DNA from: an uncultured Sulfurovum sp.
GTDB taxonomy: Bacteria; Campylobacterota; Campylobacteria; Campylobacterales; Sulfurovaceae
Direction: 5' to 3'
DNA: 49,523 nt
Assembly: GCA_902727915.1 (NCBI GenBank)
Contig: CACVAU010000008.1
Coordinates: forward strand, 1 to 49,523
The notes beneath the pieces were generated by a model. It ran no database searches. It was not told where the DNA came from and worked only from the letters and a program-made list of their open reading frames with translations. The first letter of the stretch is position 1, and each line of letters starts with the position of its first letter. This document shows, piece by piece, positions 34,502 to 42,165 of the stretch. A program made the translations under genes and the position numbers.

Positions 34502-35884
34502 ATGAAGTTAGAATCAAAGTGTAGTAGTATTAAATTGAGTGAGCAGGGTACAAATCTTAATTATGTGGGTAAAGAGAAATCGCAATGGCGAGATGCATCA
34601 AAAAAAATCGTTTATGATAAAAATAGTATCGCACTGTTTAATGGCTTAACTGAAGTACAAGATCAATTAATTGTATCAGCGTTACGTTCTCTTGGAGAAG
34701 ATTTTGTGGCACTGCCAATACCTGACTTTGATTCTTTTCAAAAGGGTAAAGCATTTGGAAATAGAGGACAATGTAATCCCACCTATTTTACGGTGGGAAA
34801 CCTTGTTAAATATCTTCAGGAGCTTCAACAAGAGACAAAGCTCTCTTCTTCAGAAATTGTTCAAAAGTATTTTTTAGTTACAGCTGGTGGTTGTGGTCCT
34901 TGTCGTTTTGGTATGTACATTACAGAATACAAAAAAGCGTTAAGAGATGCAGGGTTTGAAGGTTTTCGTGTGACCAGTTTTGAGCATAATAAAGGAATTT
35001 TTCAAGACACGAGTAAAGAGTTAGTAAATTACAGTCCAAAGTTTTTTGTTGCACTTGTGAAAGCTGTTAGTATTGGCGATATTATCAATATAATGGGCTA
35101 TAAAATTAGACCTTATGAATGTGAAAAAGGTGCAACTGATAAGGCAATGAACGAATGTCGAAGCATGGTTTCAGAAGCTTTTGAAAAAAGAAAAAATTTG
35201 ACTTTGGCACTTTTAAAGTGTCGTAAAATTATGCAAAATATAGAGCAAGATAGAAGAGAAAAAAAAGTAAAAGTGATGGTTATGGGTGAGTTTTGGGCAG
35301 CCATGACCGAAGGTGATGGAAATTATAATTTGCATAGATTTTTGGAGTCAGAAGGAGCAGAGTGTCTTCCTCAACCAATGATAAACCGATTATTACTTAG
35401 TATTTGGGAGGCAAATCATGAGCTGGAAAAGAGTATTTCAGTAGAGAATTATGATGCTAAAAGTGTGGACTTTACGCAAATGAAAACAAAAATTATGATT
35501 CAGTTAGCAAAAAGTAGCCTTCTACTTCATTTTAAAATCTACAGTTGGGCGATTGGTTTAAAAGATTATGATATTCCAAATATGGAAAAACTTTCTAATC
35601 TTGCTAAAGCCTATTATCCTCTTGATTCCAGTGGAGGAGAAGGCTTTTTAGAGGTAGCACATTTGATAGAGAGTGTAAAAGAGAATTTAGCTGATTTGGT
35701 TATTAGTGTTAAACCATTTGGTTGTATGCCTTCTTCTTCAGTTTCTGATGGCATTCAATCGTTAATAACCAATCGATTTCCTTCATCAAACTTTTTAGCC
35801 ATTGAAACTTCAGGAGAGGGAGGTGCTAATTTTTACTCCCGAGTACAAATGGCTTTATTTAAAGCGAAAGAGAATGTGTCGTAG
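34502..35884 (+). CDS. HgdB-like 2-hydroxyacyl-CoA dehydratase D-component family protein
   Basis: A 460-residue protein like the dehydratase-component (HgdB/YjiM) half of the large CoA-dehydratase/activase proteins. Candidate iron-sulfur cysteines are seen in RGQCNPTYFTVGN, GGCGPCRFGMYITEY and KPFGCMPSSSVSDGI; the segment VMVMGEFWAAMTEGDGNYNL is the typical second-domain opening. In many bacteria this half is fused behind the activase domains in one protein of about 1,400 residues; here it is separate and converges on the activase gene, with 26 bases of overlap at the 3' ends. The family takes ATP-energised electrons from the activase to drive hard reductions. Substrate unknown. Confidence 0.75.
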   Translation: MKLESKCSSIKLSEQGTNLNYVGKEKSQWRDASKKIVYDKNSIALFNGLTEVQDQLIVSALRSLGEDFVALPIPDFDSFQKGKAFGNRGQCNPTYFTVGNLVKYLQELQQETKLSSSEIVQKYFLVTAGGCGPCRFGMYITEYKKALRDAGFEGFRVTSFEHNKGIFQDTSKELVNYSPKFFVALVKAVSIGDIINIMGYKIRPYECEKGATDKAMNECRSMVSEAFEKRKNLTLALLKCRKIMQNIEQDRREKKVKVMVMGEFWAAMTEGDGNYNLHRFLESEGAECLPQPMINRLLLSIWEANHELEKSISVENYDAKSVDFTQMKTKIMIQLAKSSLLLHFKIYSWAIGLKDYDIPNMEKLSNLAKAYYPLDSSGGEGFLEVAHLIESVKENLADLVISVKPFGCMPSSSVSDGIQSLITNRFPSSNFLAIETSGEGGANFYSRVQMALFKAKENVS

Positions 35885-36632
35885 TTATGAGTTCCCTTCG
35901 ATATTGTTCTAAAGTATAAGCAAAAGTTTTGACACGAATTTTAATGGAACCACTGGGTTTGTTGGCATCAATGTCATGTAGGGTCAAATGAGGAGTACGA
36001 CTACTTCCTAAAATTTTATCAATAATGGCATAGGTTGGTGCATCATGCCCACATTTAAAGTTTGATAAATCTAATACAGCCACATTGGGATGTCTGGCTG
36101 CAAATTTAGCTGCCCATACTTTTTGAGAAGAGTTTGTTGAAAAGTTTTCTGCCCATACATCATTGATATCAAGTGGGTCTTCCTCTTCAAAATACTCTTT
36201 TAAGTAGGCTTTATCTTTGGGAATGGCATTCATTGAGAGGGTTTTAAATCCTAATGATTGAAACTCATCGAGTACTTCATGGTTGATACCACTGTCACTA
36301 TGGTAAGGTCGTCCAAGTAGTAGAAGTACAATCTCAGAGTTTTCCTGAGCCTCATTAAGTATTGTTTTCCCTTTTTGCATCACTTCATTTTCAAAGTTTT
36401 TTAAAGCTTTAAAGCCTTGTTCTACTGCCCAGTTACTTTCATCTTTGGTTATTTTGAGTTTTGTTTGCCAAGTTGTAAAAAGTTGTTCTTTTAATAAGGC
36501 TTTATTAGAGAGGTTCATAGAGTTATCAACATAGATGATGGATTTTTTTTGGAACAAATCTTGTTCTTTAGTAAAGGCACTGTAAACAACTTTTGGGGTA
36601 CCACTAATAACAGGACAAGACTCCTCACCCAT
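35859..36632 (-). pseudogene. 3' part of the BadF-type activase after an in-frame TGA
   Basis: The reading frame of the activase gene continues without any frameshift past a TGA at 36675-36677 down to 35859. The stretch reads PSIINIPNFLHN, then from the ATG at 36632 MGEESCPVISGTP, followed by LLLLGRPYHSDSGINHEVLDEF, VWAAKFAARHPNVAVLDLS and NFKCGHDAPTYAIIDKIL, which are standard parts of DUF2229/BadF-fusion proteins. The ATG at 36632 has no ribosome site. So this is the natural C-terminal part of the upstream gene, separated by a nonsense codon. It could be unexpressed, made by readthrough, or made as a separate chain; sequence conservation of the part argues that the break is recent or tolerated. 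Confidence 0.75.
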
Positions 36633-36674
36633 AGTATTGTGAAGGAAGTTTGGAATATTAATAATGCTAGGAAA

Positions 36675-39191
36675 TCAAATGTAATTTAAGGGTTTTTGTT
36701 GATACTTTTTGGCATATAAAAATGAGTAGACATGGGCCTGGGCTACTTTAGCAGGATAGCAGGCATCGACGGAACCATATTTTGAACCTTCTAAGTACAT
36801 GTCTTCATTAGAGTAGCCAGAGAAAATAATATTTTTTGGCAAAATATCCAATGCTTCCAAATAGCTTCGTATGAATGGGGCAATAATATAAAGATTAAGT
36901 ACTTGTGGAATGGCTATAATAATTTCTTTTCTGTAGGCTTTCTCTTCTGTACTACTGCTTATAAAGTCTCGTAGGGTATTTCGTCTAAATGTTGGACCCC
37001 AACCACCCAGCGTGACTTTCACTTTTTGTTCTTGAATTTTTTGAACAGGTTTTTCTATTGGATAAGTTGATTTAAAGAGTCTTATGGACTCCTCTTTAAC
37101 CATATTTGGTATTTGTTTTTCTAGCTGTTTTCTTTCCTGTTTGAGTTGCTTTAAGGCTTCAGGTGACTCTACTGTACCACTGGCACAAGAGAATCCAGCA
37201 ATGTATCGTACGGTTTTTGATGTTGGTGTTTTGGTATCAATAAAGGTACGAGAGCAGTTAATTGAACAGAAACGACAACGTGTACTTTCATCGGTTCGTG
37301 AAGTATAAGTAAGTTTCAAAGAAGCGTCTAAACCAACAAAAGAGCTGTAGCCTTTATGTTGAACTTCATCTCTGGCTTCGATGGCTGCACCAAAAGCTCC
37401 TGCTTCACCACAATAAGGATGAACAGATACTTGTGCATTGGGTGCATGGGCTTTAATATAGTCTACTTGTGCTTTGAGTGCTGCTTGGTTATATTGGGTA
37501 CCACCTTGTAAAACAAATTGGTCGCCAAAAGTGGAAAGATTGGGTGCTTGTACCACGTATTGCCAGATATTTTTGGGTAATACTTTGGCAATACCTGCAA
37601 AAAGTTCTTCTTTGCTATAGCCCTCTTTTTGAAAATTGACACGATCACTGTCAAGAAATACTGCACAACCATAATTAAATTTAGGGGCTTTGGTAGCAGC
37701 AAAAGCAATTTCTGCAAAATCTTCTACTTTAACATCAAACTGTTTTGCCATACTTTGTAAAAGGGTACCATTTCCTGCTGAGCATTGATTGGAAAGCCTG
37801 AAGTTTTTCATCATACCATTTTCAATAAAAAGTACTTTAATATCTTGTCCCCCAATGTCACAAATCACAGAAACCTTGTTGCCAAAGACTTTCATGGCAC
37901 TTTTCATGTGGGCAATGGTTTCAATGATGTTGGCATCGGCTTGTAATGCACCATCTAAGACATTAGCAGCATAGCCTGTAACACCTAAGCCTTGAACATC
38001 ATAGAAGTTGTGGGGGTCAGATGCTTTAATTTTTTCTAGCAGTTCAAGGGTATCTTCTATGGGGTTACCTTTAGAGAGTTGATATACCTTTAGGAGAAGT
38101 TCCCCTGACTGGTCAACCAATACAGCCTTGGAACTGGTGGAACCACCATCAATACCAAGATAACACGTTGTTTTTTGTGATAACTTTGGGGCGATAAACT
38201 TAGGGATGGCATAGTTTTGTTTAAAAGTTTTTAGCTCTTCTTGATTTTCTATTAAAGGGGTGTCATTTCTGGCACTGGCACTTACGCCACCTGAATTGAC
38301 CAATGTTTTTAACTGTAAGGTTCCCTTAAAGTCTTTGTTTTTATTAACCTCACCCTCTCCAAAAATAATGGCACCAAGTGCAGCATAATAGAGAGCATAT
38401 TTAGGTACAAAAATAAGAGATTCTAAGTTCTCTTTGTCATAAGCTATTTCTCGTTCATCCCAAAGTTCAGCGATTCTTTTTCGCCAACATGCTTGTAAAA
38501 AAGGTAAATACATATTTGGACCACCCAAAAGCAAAACTTTTGGTAATAGGGTATTTCCTTTAGTGAGTACCGTTAGATTTTGCATAACAATGGCATCGGC
38601 TAGAGAGTTCATAATCTCTTTGGCTGGTACGGAAGTTTTAATAAGATTGACAATATCTGTTTCAGCAAAAACACCACATTTTGCAGCAACATGATGCAGT
38701 TTTGAGTCATCAAAGGTTAGCTTTTGAAGTTCATGGTTTTCCAGTCCCACTTTCATGGTACATTTTTCAATGGTCGCACCTGTTCCTGATGCACATTTGT
38801 CATTCATGGAGGTTAAGACAGATTTTGTACCATCATCTTTGGTTTTAAAGTGAATAATTTTTGCATCTTGACCACCCAATTCAACAACAGCATTGATTTC
38901 TGGATGCAGATGTTCAACTGAAAGTACAACAGCATTCACTTCTTGTACAAAACGTGCATTCAGGGTGGGTGCAATACGTGTAGCACCAGAACCTGTGATA
39001 TAGGCACGTTTAATGCCATTAAAAAGTTTGGGCTTTTCTGCTTCCAGTGTGCTTAAGAGTTCCAAAAGTGTTGCTGCTTGTTTTGTGTTATGAGGAGTAT
39101 ATGCTTGGGTCACAATTTGAAAGTTAGCATCACAAACAACGTATTTTACAGTGGTTGATCCAATATCAATACCAAGACTATAATGAGACAT
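36675..39191 (-). CDS. BadF/HgdC-type acyl-CoA dehydratase activase, two ATPase domains, ends at TGA
   Basis: An 838-codon frame with two tandem BadF/BadG/BcrA ATPase domains. Domain 1 starts LGIDIGSTTVKYVVCD (5-20) with VELGGQDAKII and NDKCASGTGATIE; domain 2 starts YLGIDGGSTSSKAVLVDQ near 345 with CDIGGQDIKVLF and NQCSAGNGTLL. A cysteine-rich piece (RCRFCSINCSRTF) and the beginning of the DUF2229 domain (CYPAKVAQAHVYSFLYAKK) follow before TGA at 36675. These activases use a [4Fe-4S] cluster and ATP to push electrons to a HgdB-like partner. In homologues, as I remember them, the stop position is an aromatic residue in a PLDYIFFP-like segment, so TGA most likely replaces a TGG or similar codon. 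Its first base overlaps lgt. Confidence 0.8.
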   Translation of the reverse strand: MSHYSLGIDIGSTTVKYVVCDANFQIVTQAYTPHNTKQAATLLELLSTLEAEKPKLFNGIKRAYITGSGATRIAPTLNARFVQEVNAVVLSVEHLHPEINAVVELGGQDAKIIHFKTKDDGTKSVLTSMNDKCASGTGATIEKCTMKVGLENHELQKLTFDDSKLHHVAAKCGVFAETDIVNLIKTSVPAKEIMNSLADAIVMQNLTVLTKGNTLLPKVLLLGGPNMYLPFLQACWRKRIAELWDEREIAYDKENLESLIFVPKYALYYAALGAIIFGEGEVNKNKDFKGTLQLKTLVNSGGVSASARNDTPLIENQEELKTFKQNYAIPKFIAPKLSQKTTCYLGIDGGSTSSKAVLVDQSGELLLKVYQLSKGNPIEDTLELLEKIKASDPHNFYDVQGLGVTGYAANVLDGALQADANIIETIAHMKSAMKVFGNKVSVICDIGGQDIKVLFIENGMMKNFRLSNQCSAGNGTLLQSMAKQFDVKVEDFAEIAFAATKAPKFNYGCAVFLDSDRVNFQKEGYSKEELFAGIAKVLPKNIWQYVVQAPNLSTFGDQFVLQGGTQYNQAALKAQVDYIKAHAPNAQVSVHPYCGEAGAFGAAIEARDEVQHKGYSSFVGLDASLKLTYTSRTDESTRCRFCSINCSRTFIDTKTPTSKTVRYIAGFSCASGTVESPEALKQLKQERKQLEKQIPNMVKEESIRLFKSTYPIEKPVQKIQEQKVKVTLGGWGPTFRRNTLRDFISSSTEEKAYRKEIIIAIPQVLNLYIIAPFIRSYLEALDILPKNIIFSGYSNEDMYLEGSKYGSVDACYPAKVAQAHVYSFLYAKKYQQKPLNYI

Positions 39192-39979
39192 TAGGCACCT
39201 ACTTTATTAGAACGTAGGGAAAGTATAAGCCATATAACACCAATGATAACAAAAGGAATACTAAGCATTTGACCTGTGGTCAATGGTAGGTCTGTCACAT
39301 ACGTTGCCTGTCTTGTTTTGGCATATTCAATAAAAAATCGTGTACCAAATAGGGTTATGAGAAAAAGAGGAGGTAGTATTTTTGTTGAGGTACTGGCTTT
39401 GGCTTTGAGGTAAATGCTTAAGAGCAAAATAAAAATTAGAAGATAAGCCAATGCTTCATAGAGTTGTACAGGGTGTCGAGGAACAGTGTCTACTCTTTGA
39501 AAAACAATTGCCCATGGTAAATTACTTGGTAGCCCTAAAATCTCTGAGTTCATAAAGTTTCCAACACGAATGGCTGCTGCTGTGAATATCCCAACGATGG
39601 TAAATCTTGCTATGAGCCAAGTGTAAGACTCTTTGTAGTATTTGGTTAAGAACCACAGGGCTATTAGTACCCCAACCATACCACCATGGCTAGCTAATCC
39701 TCCTTTTCTAATATCCAGTATCTCTAAAGGATTTGCCAAATAATAGTTTGGTTCATAAAAAAGACAGTGAACCAATCGAGCACCCACAGCAGCACCAATA
39801 AAGGTATAGAGGAGAAGATAGTTTAAGATATCAGCATTTTTCTTTTCCCGTTTATACATCCATGTTAGTATAAATAAACCAATGACAAATGATGTGGCAA
39901 AGAGTATACCATACCAATGTATTTTGAATGAACCGATTTCTAACATAACAGGATTGACATTCCATATTAAATGTTGCAT
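39191..39979 (-). CDS. lgt: Prolipoprotein diacylglyceryl transferase
   Basis: A 262-residue inner-membrane enzyme that attaches diacylglycerol from phosphatidylglycerol to the lipobox cysteine of prolipoproteins, such as the three encoded in this window. Seven or so hydrophobic spans are seen. Signatures: IHWYGILFATSFVIGL, GARLVHCLFYEP, GGLASHGGMVGVLIAL and RVGNFMNSEILGLPSNLPWAI (the Lgt signature), then PRHPVQLYEAL. The start MQHLIWNVNPVMLEIG is typical, though the ribosome site is weak (AAAAAGGTC). The downstream activase gene starts at its last base. Confidence 0.95.
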   Translation of the reverse strand: MQHLIWNVNPVMLEIGSFKIHWYGILFATSFVIGLFILTWMYKREKKNADILNYLLLYTFIGAAVGARLVHCLFYEPNYYLANPLEILDIRKGGLASHGGMVGVLIALWFLTKYYKESYTWLIARFTIVGIFTAAAIRVGNFMNSEILGLPSNLPWAIVFQRVDTVPRHPVQLYEALAYLLIFILLLSIYLKAKASTSTKILPPLFLITLFGTRFFIEYAKTRQATYVTDLPLTTGQMLSIPFVIIGVIWLILSLRSNKVGA

Positions 39980-40142
39980 GTTTTTTGACCTTTTTAAGCA
40001 TTATATCATAGGGGATTATTATTTAATATTTATAAATAAGATTTATTTTTTAAAGTTTTTAAGAATTTTAAAATATTTTTATATGTATACGACTTATATG
40101 CTGTATAATAGTGTCAAAGATTAAATACGGGGGTATAATCAG

Positions 40143-40400
40143 GTGAGCTTATTAGATGAATTGCTTACTTTTGTTAATAAAAAAGAAACTTTAAAAAAAG
40201 AACATCCTCTCTCTTATCTGCTTTGGGAGCCTTCTTTACATTGTAACCTTGAATGTATTCATTGTAGCAACAGTTGTACACTTACAAAAGGTTTAGCATC
40301 AACAGAACTTTCTACTGAAGAAATTAAACATGAACTTCTTGATACATTTATAGATAGTCTTATTTTATTGGGTATAAGACGTGTACGCTATAGACAATAG
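40143..40400 (+). pseudogene. 5' fragment of a radical SAM gene
   Basis: An 85-codon frame starting with GTG at 40143 (GGGGG 9 bases upstream; -10-like TATAAT at 40104-40109 and 40134-40139). It reads SYLLWEPSLHCNLECIHCSN, containing the CxxxCxxC iron-sulfur motif at the N-terminal side of radical SAM proteins, and then stops after LLGIRRVRYRQ. Normal radical SAM proteins need about 200 residues more for the barrel, so this is a truncated remnant. What follows in another frame (40381-40524) belongs to something else, which suggests a deletion joining two genes. Confidence 0.65.
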
Positions 40401-40524
40401 GACTATCTCTTTAGTGGGAACAAAAGAAGGAAAAGTTATGCTAGAGGTTAGTGTGTTGTATGAAGATTCGGAAGCTAAAGAGGTGACTGCTGTGACAAAT
40501 CTGTTTATTGAAGTGACTGCTTAA
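40381..40524 (+). pseudogene. Remnant C-terminal coding stretch after the radical SAM fragment
   Basis: A 48-codon open stretch in a different frame from the fragment before it, beginning around VYAIDNRTISLVGTKEG and ending LFIEVTA and a stop. A beta-strand-rich ending of this sort resembles the last strand of hotdog-fold thioesterases (YciA-like), but the likeness is weak. It overlaps the end of the radical SAM fragment by 20 bases and is best read as the tail of a gene whose front was deleted. Confidence 0.35.
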
Positions 40525-40546
40525 TTGCTCTAAAGAGAAAATCAAA

Positions 40547-40552
40547 TATAAT
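40547..40552 (+). promoter_or_regulatory. -10 element before the ArsC/Spx-family gene
   Basis: TATAAT at 40547-40552 lies 29 bases before the ATG at 40581, with an AT-rich upstream region and AAAAGG as ribosome site at 40569-40574. It fits a sigma-70 promoter for this single gene. Confidence 0.55.
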
Positions 40553-40580
40553 CACGCATTCAAAAATTAAAAGGTACACA

Positions 40581-40922
40581 ATGACAATATATGGCATAAA
40601 AACATGTTCAACAGTAGGTAAAGCCAGAAAATTTATGAAAGACAATGGCATAGCGTTTGACTTTGTGGATTATAAAGTAGAATCAGTCGATGAAGCAAAG
40701 ATTCGTGAGTGGTTAAAACAGATTGATATGAAAGTTCTTTTTAATACACGTGGAACCAAATATAGAGATTTAAAGCTCAAAGAGTTGAACCTTGATGATG
40801 AAGGTAAAATCAAATGGATGGCGAAAGAGAATTATTTGATTAAGCGTCCTGTGATTGAGTATGCTGAGGGTAAAGTACATGTCGCGTATGATGAAGAGGT
40901 TTATAAAGAGACTTTTTTATAG
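40581..40922 (+). CDS. ArsC/Spx/YffB-family protein
   Basis: A 113-residue thioredoxin-fold protein of the ArsC family. It starts MTIYGIKTCSTVGKARKFM, where Cys9 is in the position of the catalytic cysteine and is followed by the T-x-x-K-A pattern of YffB/Spx-like members. LFNTRGTKYRDLKL and LIKRPVIEY are also typical, with the cis-proline in KRPVI. There is one active-site cysteine, not a CxxC. Members reduce arsenate with glutathione, or serve as regulators (Spx). No ars genes are nearby, so a general thiol role is more likely than arsenic resistance. Confidence 0.85.
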   Translation: MTIYGIKTCSTVGKARKFMKDNGIAFDFVDYKVESVDEAKIREWLKQIDMKVLFNTRGTKYRDLKLKELNLDDEGKIKWMAKENYLIKRPVIEYAEGKVHVAYDEEVYKETFL

Positions 40923-40974
40923 CTTAGTATGTACTTTATAGTACACTTCCAATAGATTAGGGGAAAGGAAGCGA

Positions 40975-42165
40975 ATGAAATTACTACACACTTCAGATTG
41001 GCATTTGGGTCAAAGTTTTATGGGAAAGAGTCGAGAAGAGGAGCATAAAGCTTTTCTGGCTTGGCTTTTGGAGACTATTGAAGACAATCGTATCGAACTC
41101 TTGATTATTGCAGGAGATATTTTTGACACAGCTACACCACCCAATTATGCCTTGGAAATTTATTATAATTTTTTAAAACAACTCTCGCATATCGAGACGC
41201 TTCATAGTACTATTATTGTCGCTGGTAATCATGATTCGGTTGCCACGCTGAAAGCACCCAAACAACTTCTTAAGGTACTGAATGTTCATGTGCTGACCAA
41301 TGGTGGTGATGAAGAAGATGTGCTTATTCCTATTGTGCAAAATAGTGAGCTTCGAGCCATTGTTTGTGCTGTGCCATTTTTAAGAGATGCTGTCATACGT
41401 AAGGCTGTGAGTGGTGAGACCATCAGTGAAAAAGAACAAATGGTAAATAAGGGCATTCGAGCTTATTATGAAAATGTGTATCACAAAGCCTTAAAACTAA
41501 AAGCTGATAAAAGTGTACCTGTTATTGCTACAGGACACTTGACTACGGTAGGAAGTCGTAGTTCTGAGTCGGAACGCGACATTTACATTGGGGGGACGCT
41601 TGACATTGCTGGAGATTATTTGGGGAAGCTTTTTGATTATGTGGCATTGGGACATTTACATATGAATCAAATGGTAGGGGTTAATCATGTGCGTTACTCA
41701 GGTTCTCCCATACCTCTTAGTTTTTCAGAAGCCAATCATACGCACAAGGTTAATGTGGTCAAGGTAGAGGCAAATGAAGTTGTTGTTGAAGCAGTAGATA
41801 TTCCTTTATACCGAGAACTAGTGCTTTTAAGGGGCAATGAAAAACAGATAAGTCAAGCATTACAAGCCATAGAAAATAGGCATTGTTGGATAGAAGTGCA
41901 TTTAGATGATGACAACCCTATGTATGCGAATGAAAGCATCCGAACACTTGCGAGTGAATTGGGCTTGATGCTTTTGGCTGTGAAGATAGAAAAACGTGAA
42001 AAAGAGCTTCAAGCCAAAGAGATGAATGCCATAAGTTTGGATGACTTATCGGTTGAAGAGGTCTTTAAACAACGTTTAGCCAATGAAGAGCTTGATGATG
42101 TGACATTGGAACAAGATGTTTTAAACTGTTTTAATAACGTTTATCAAAGGGTGCAAAATAGATGA
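40975..42165 (+). CDS. sbcD: Exonuclease subunit SbcD (Mre11 family)
   Basis: A 396-residue nuclease, the Mre11-like part of the SbcCD complex that opens hairpins and trims DNA ends. The calcineurin-like metal motifs are complete: HTSDWHLGQSF (5-15), IIAGDIFDTATPP (44-56), VAGNHDSVATL (81-91), ATGHLTTVGS (near 182) and ALGHLHMNQ (near 222). It is followed by a capping domain. A second possible site for a start is not seen; GGGGAAAGG is 8-16 bases upstream of the ATG at 40975. The last four bases overlap sbcC (ATGA). Confidence 0.94.
   Translation: MKLLHTSDWHLGQSFMGKSREEEHKAFLAWLLETIEDNRIELLIIAGDIFDTATPPNYALEIYYNFLKQLSHIETLHSTIIVAGNHDSVATLKAPKQLLKVLNVHVLTNGGDEEDVLIPIVQNSELRAIVCAVPFLRDAVIRKAVSGETISEKEQMVNKGIRAYYENVYHKALKLKADKSVPVIATGHLTTVGSRSSESERDIYIGGTLDIAGDYLGKLFDYVALGHLHMNQMVGVNHVRYSGSPIPLSFSEANHTHKVNVVKVEANEVVVEAVDIPLYRELVLLRGNEKQISQALQAIENRHCWIEVHLDDDNPMYANESIRTLASELGLMLLAVKIEKREKELQAKEMNAISLDDLSVEEVFKQRLANEELDDVTLEQDVLNCFNNVYQRVQNR

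Noticed and set aside
36640..36680. Selenocysteine at the in-frame TGA of the activase gene
   Set aside because: No convincing SECIS-type hairpin with a GU-rich apical loop follows the TGA, and relatives have an aromatic residue rather than cysteine at this place. A nonsense change is simpler.
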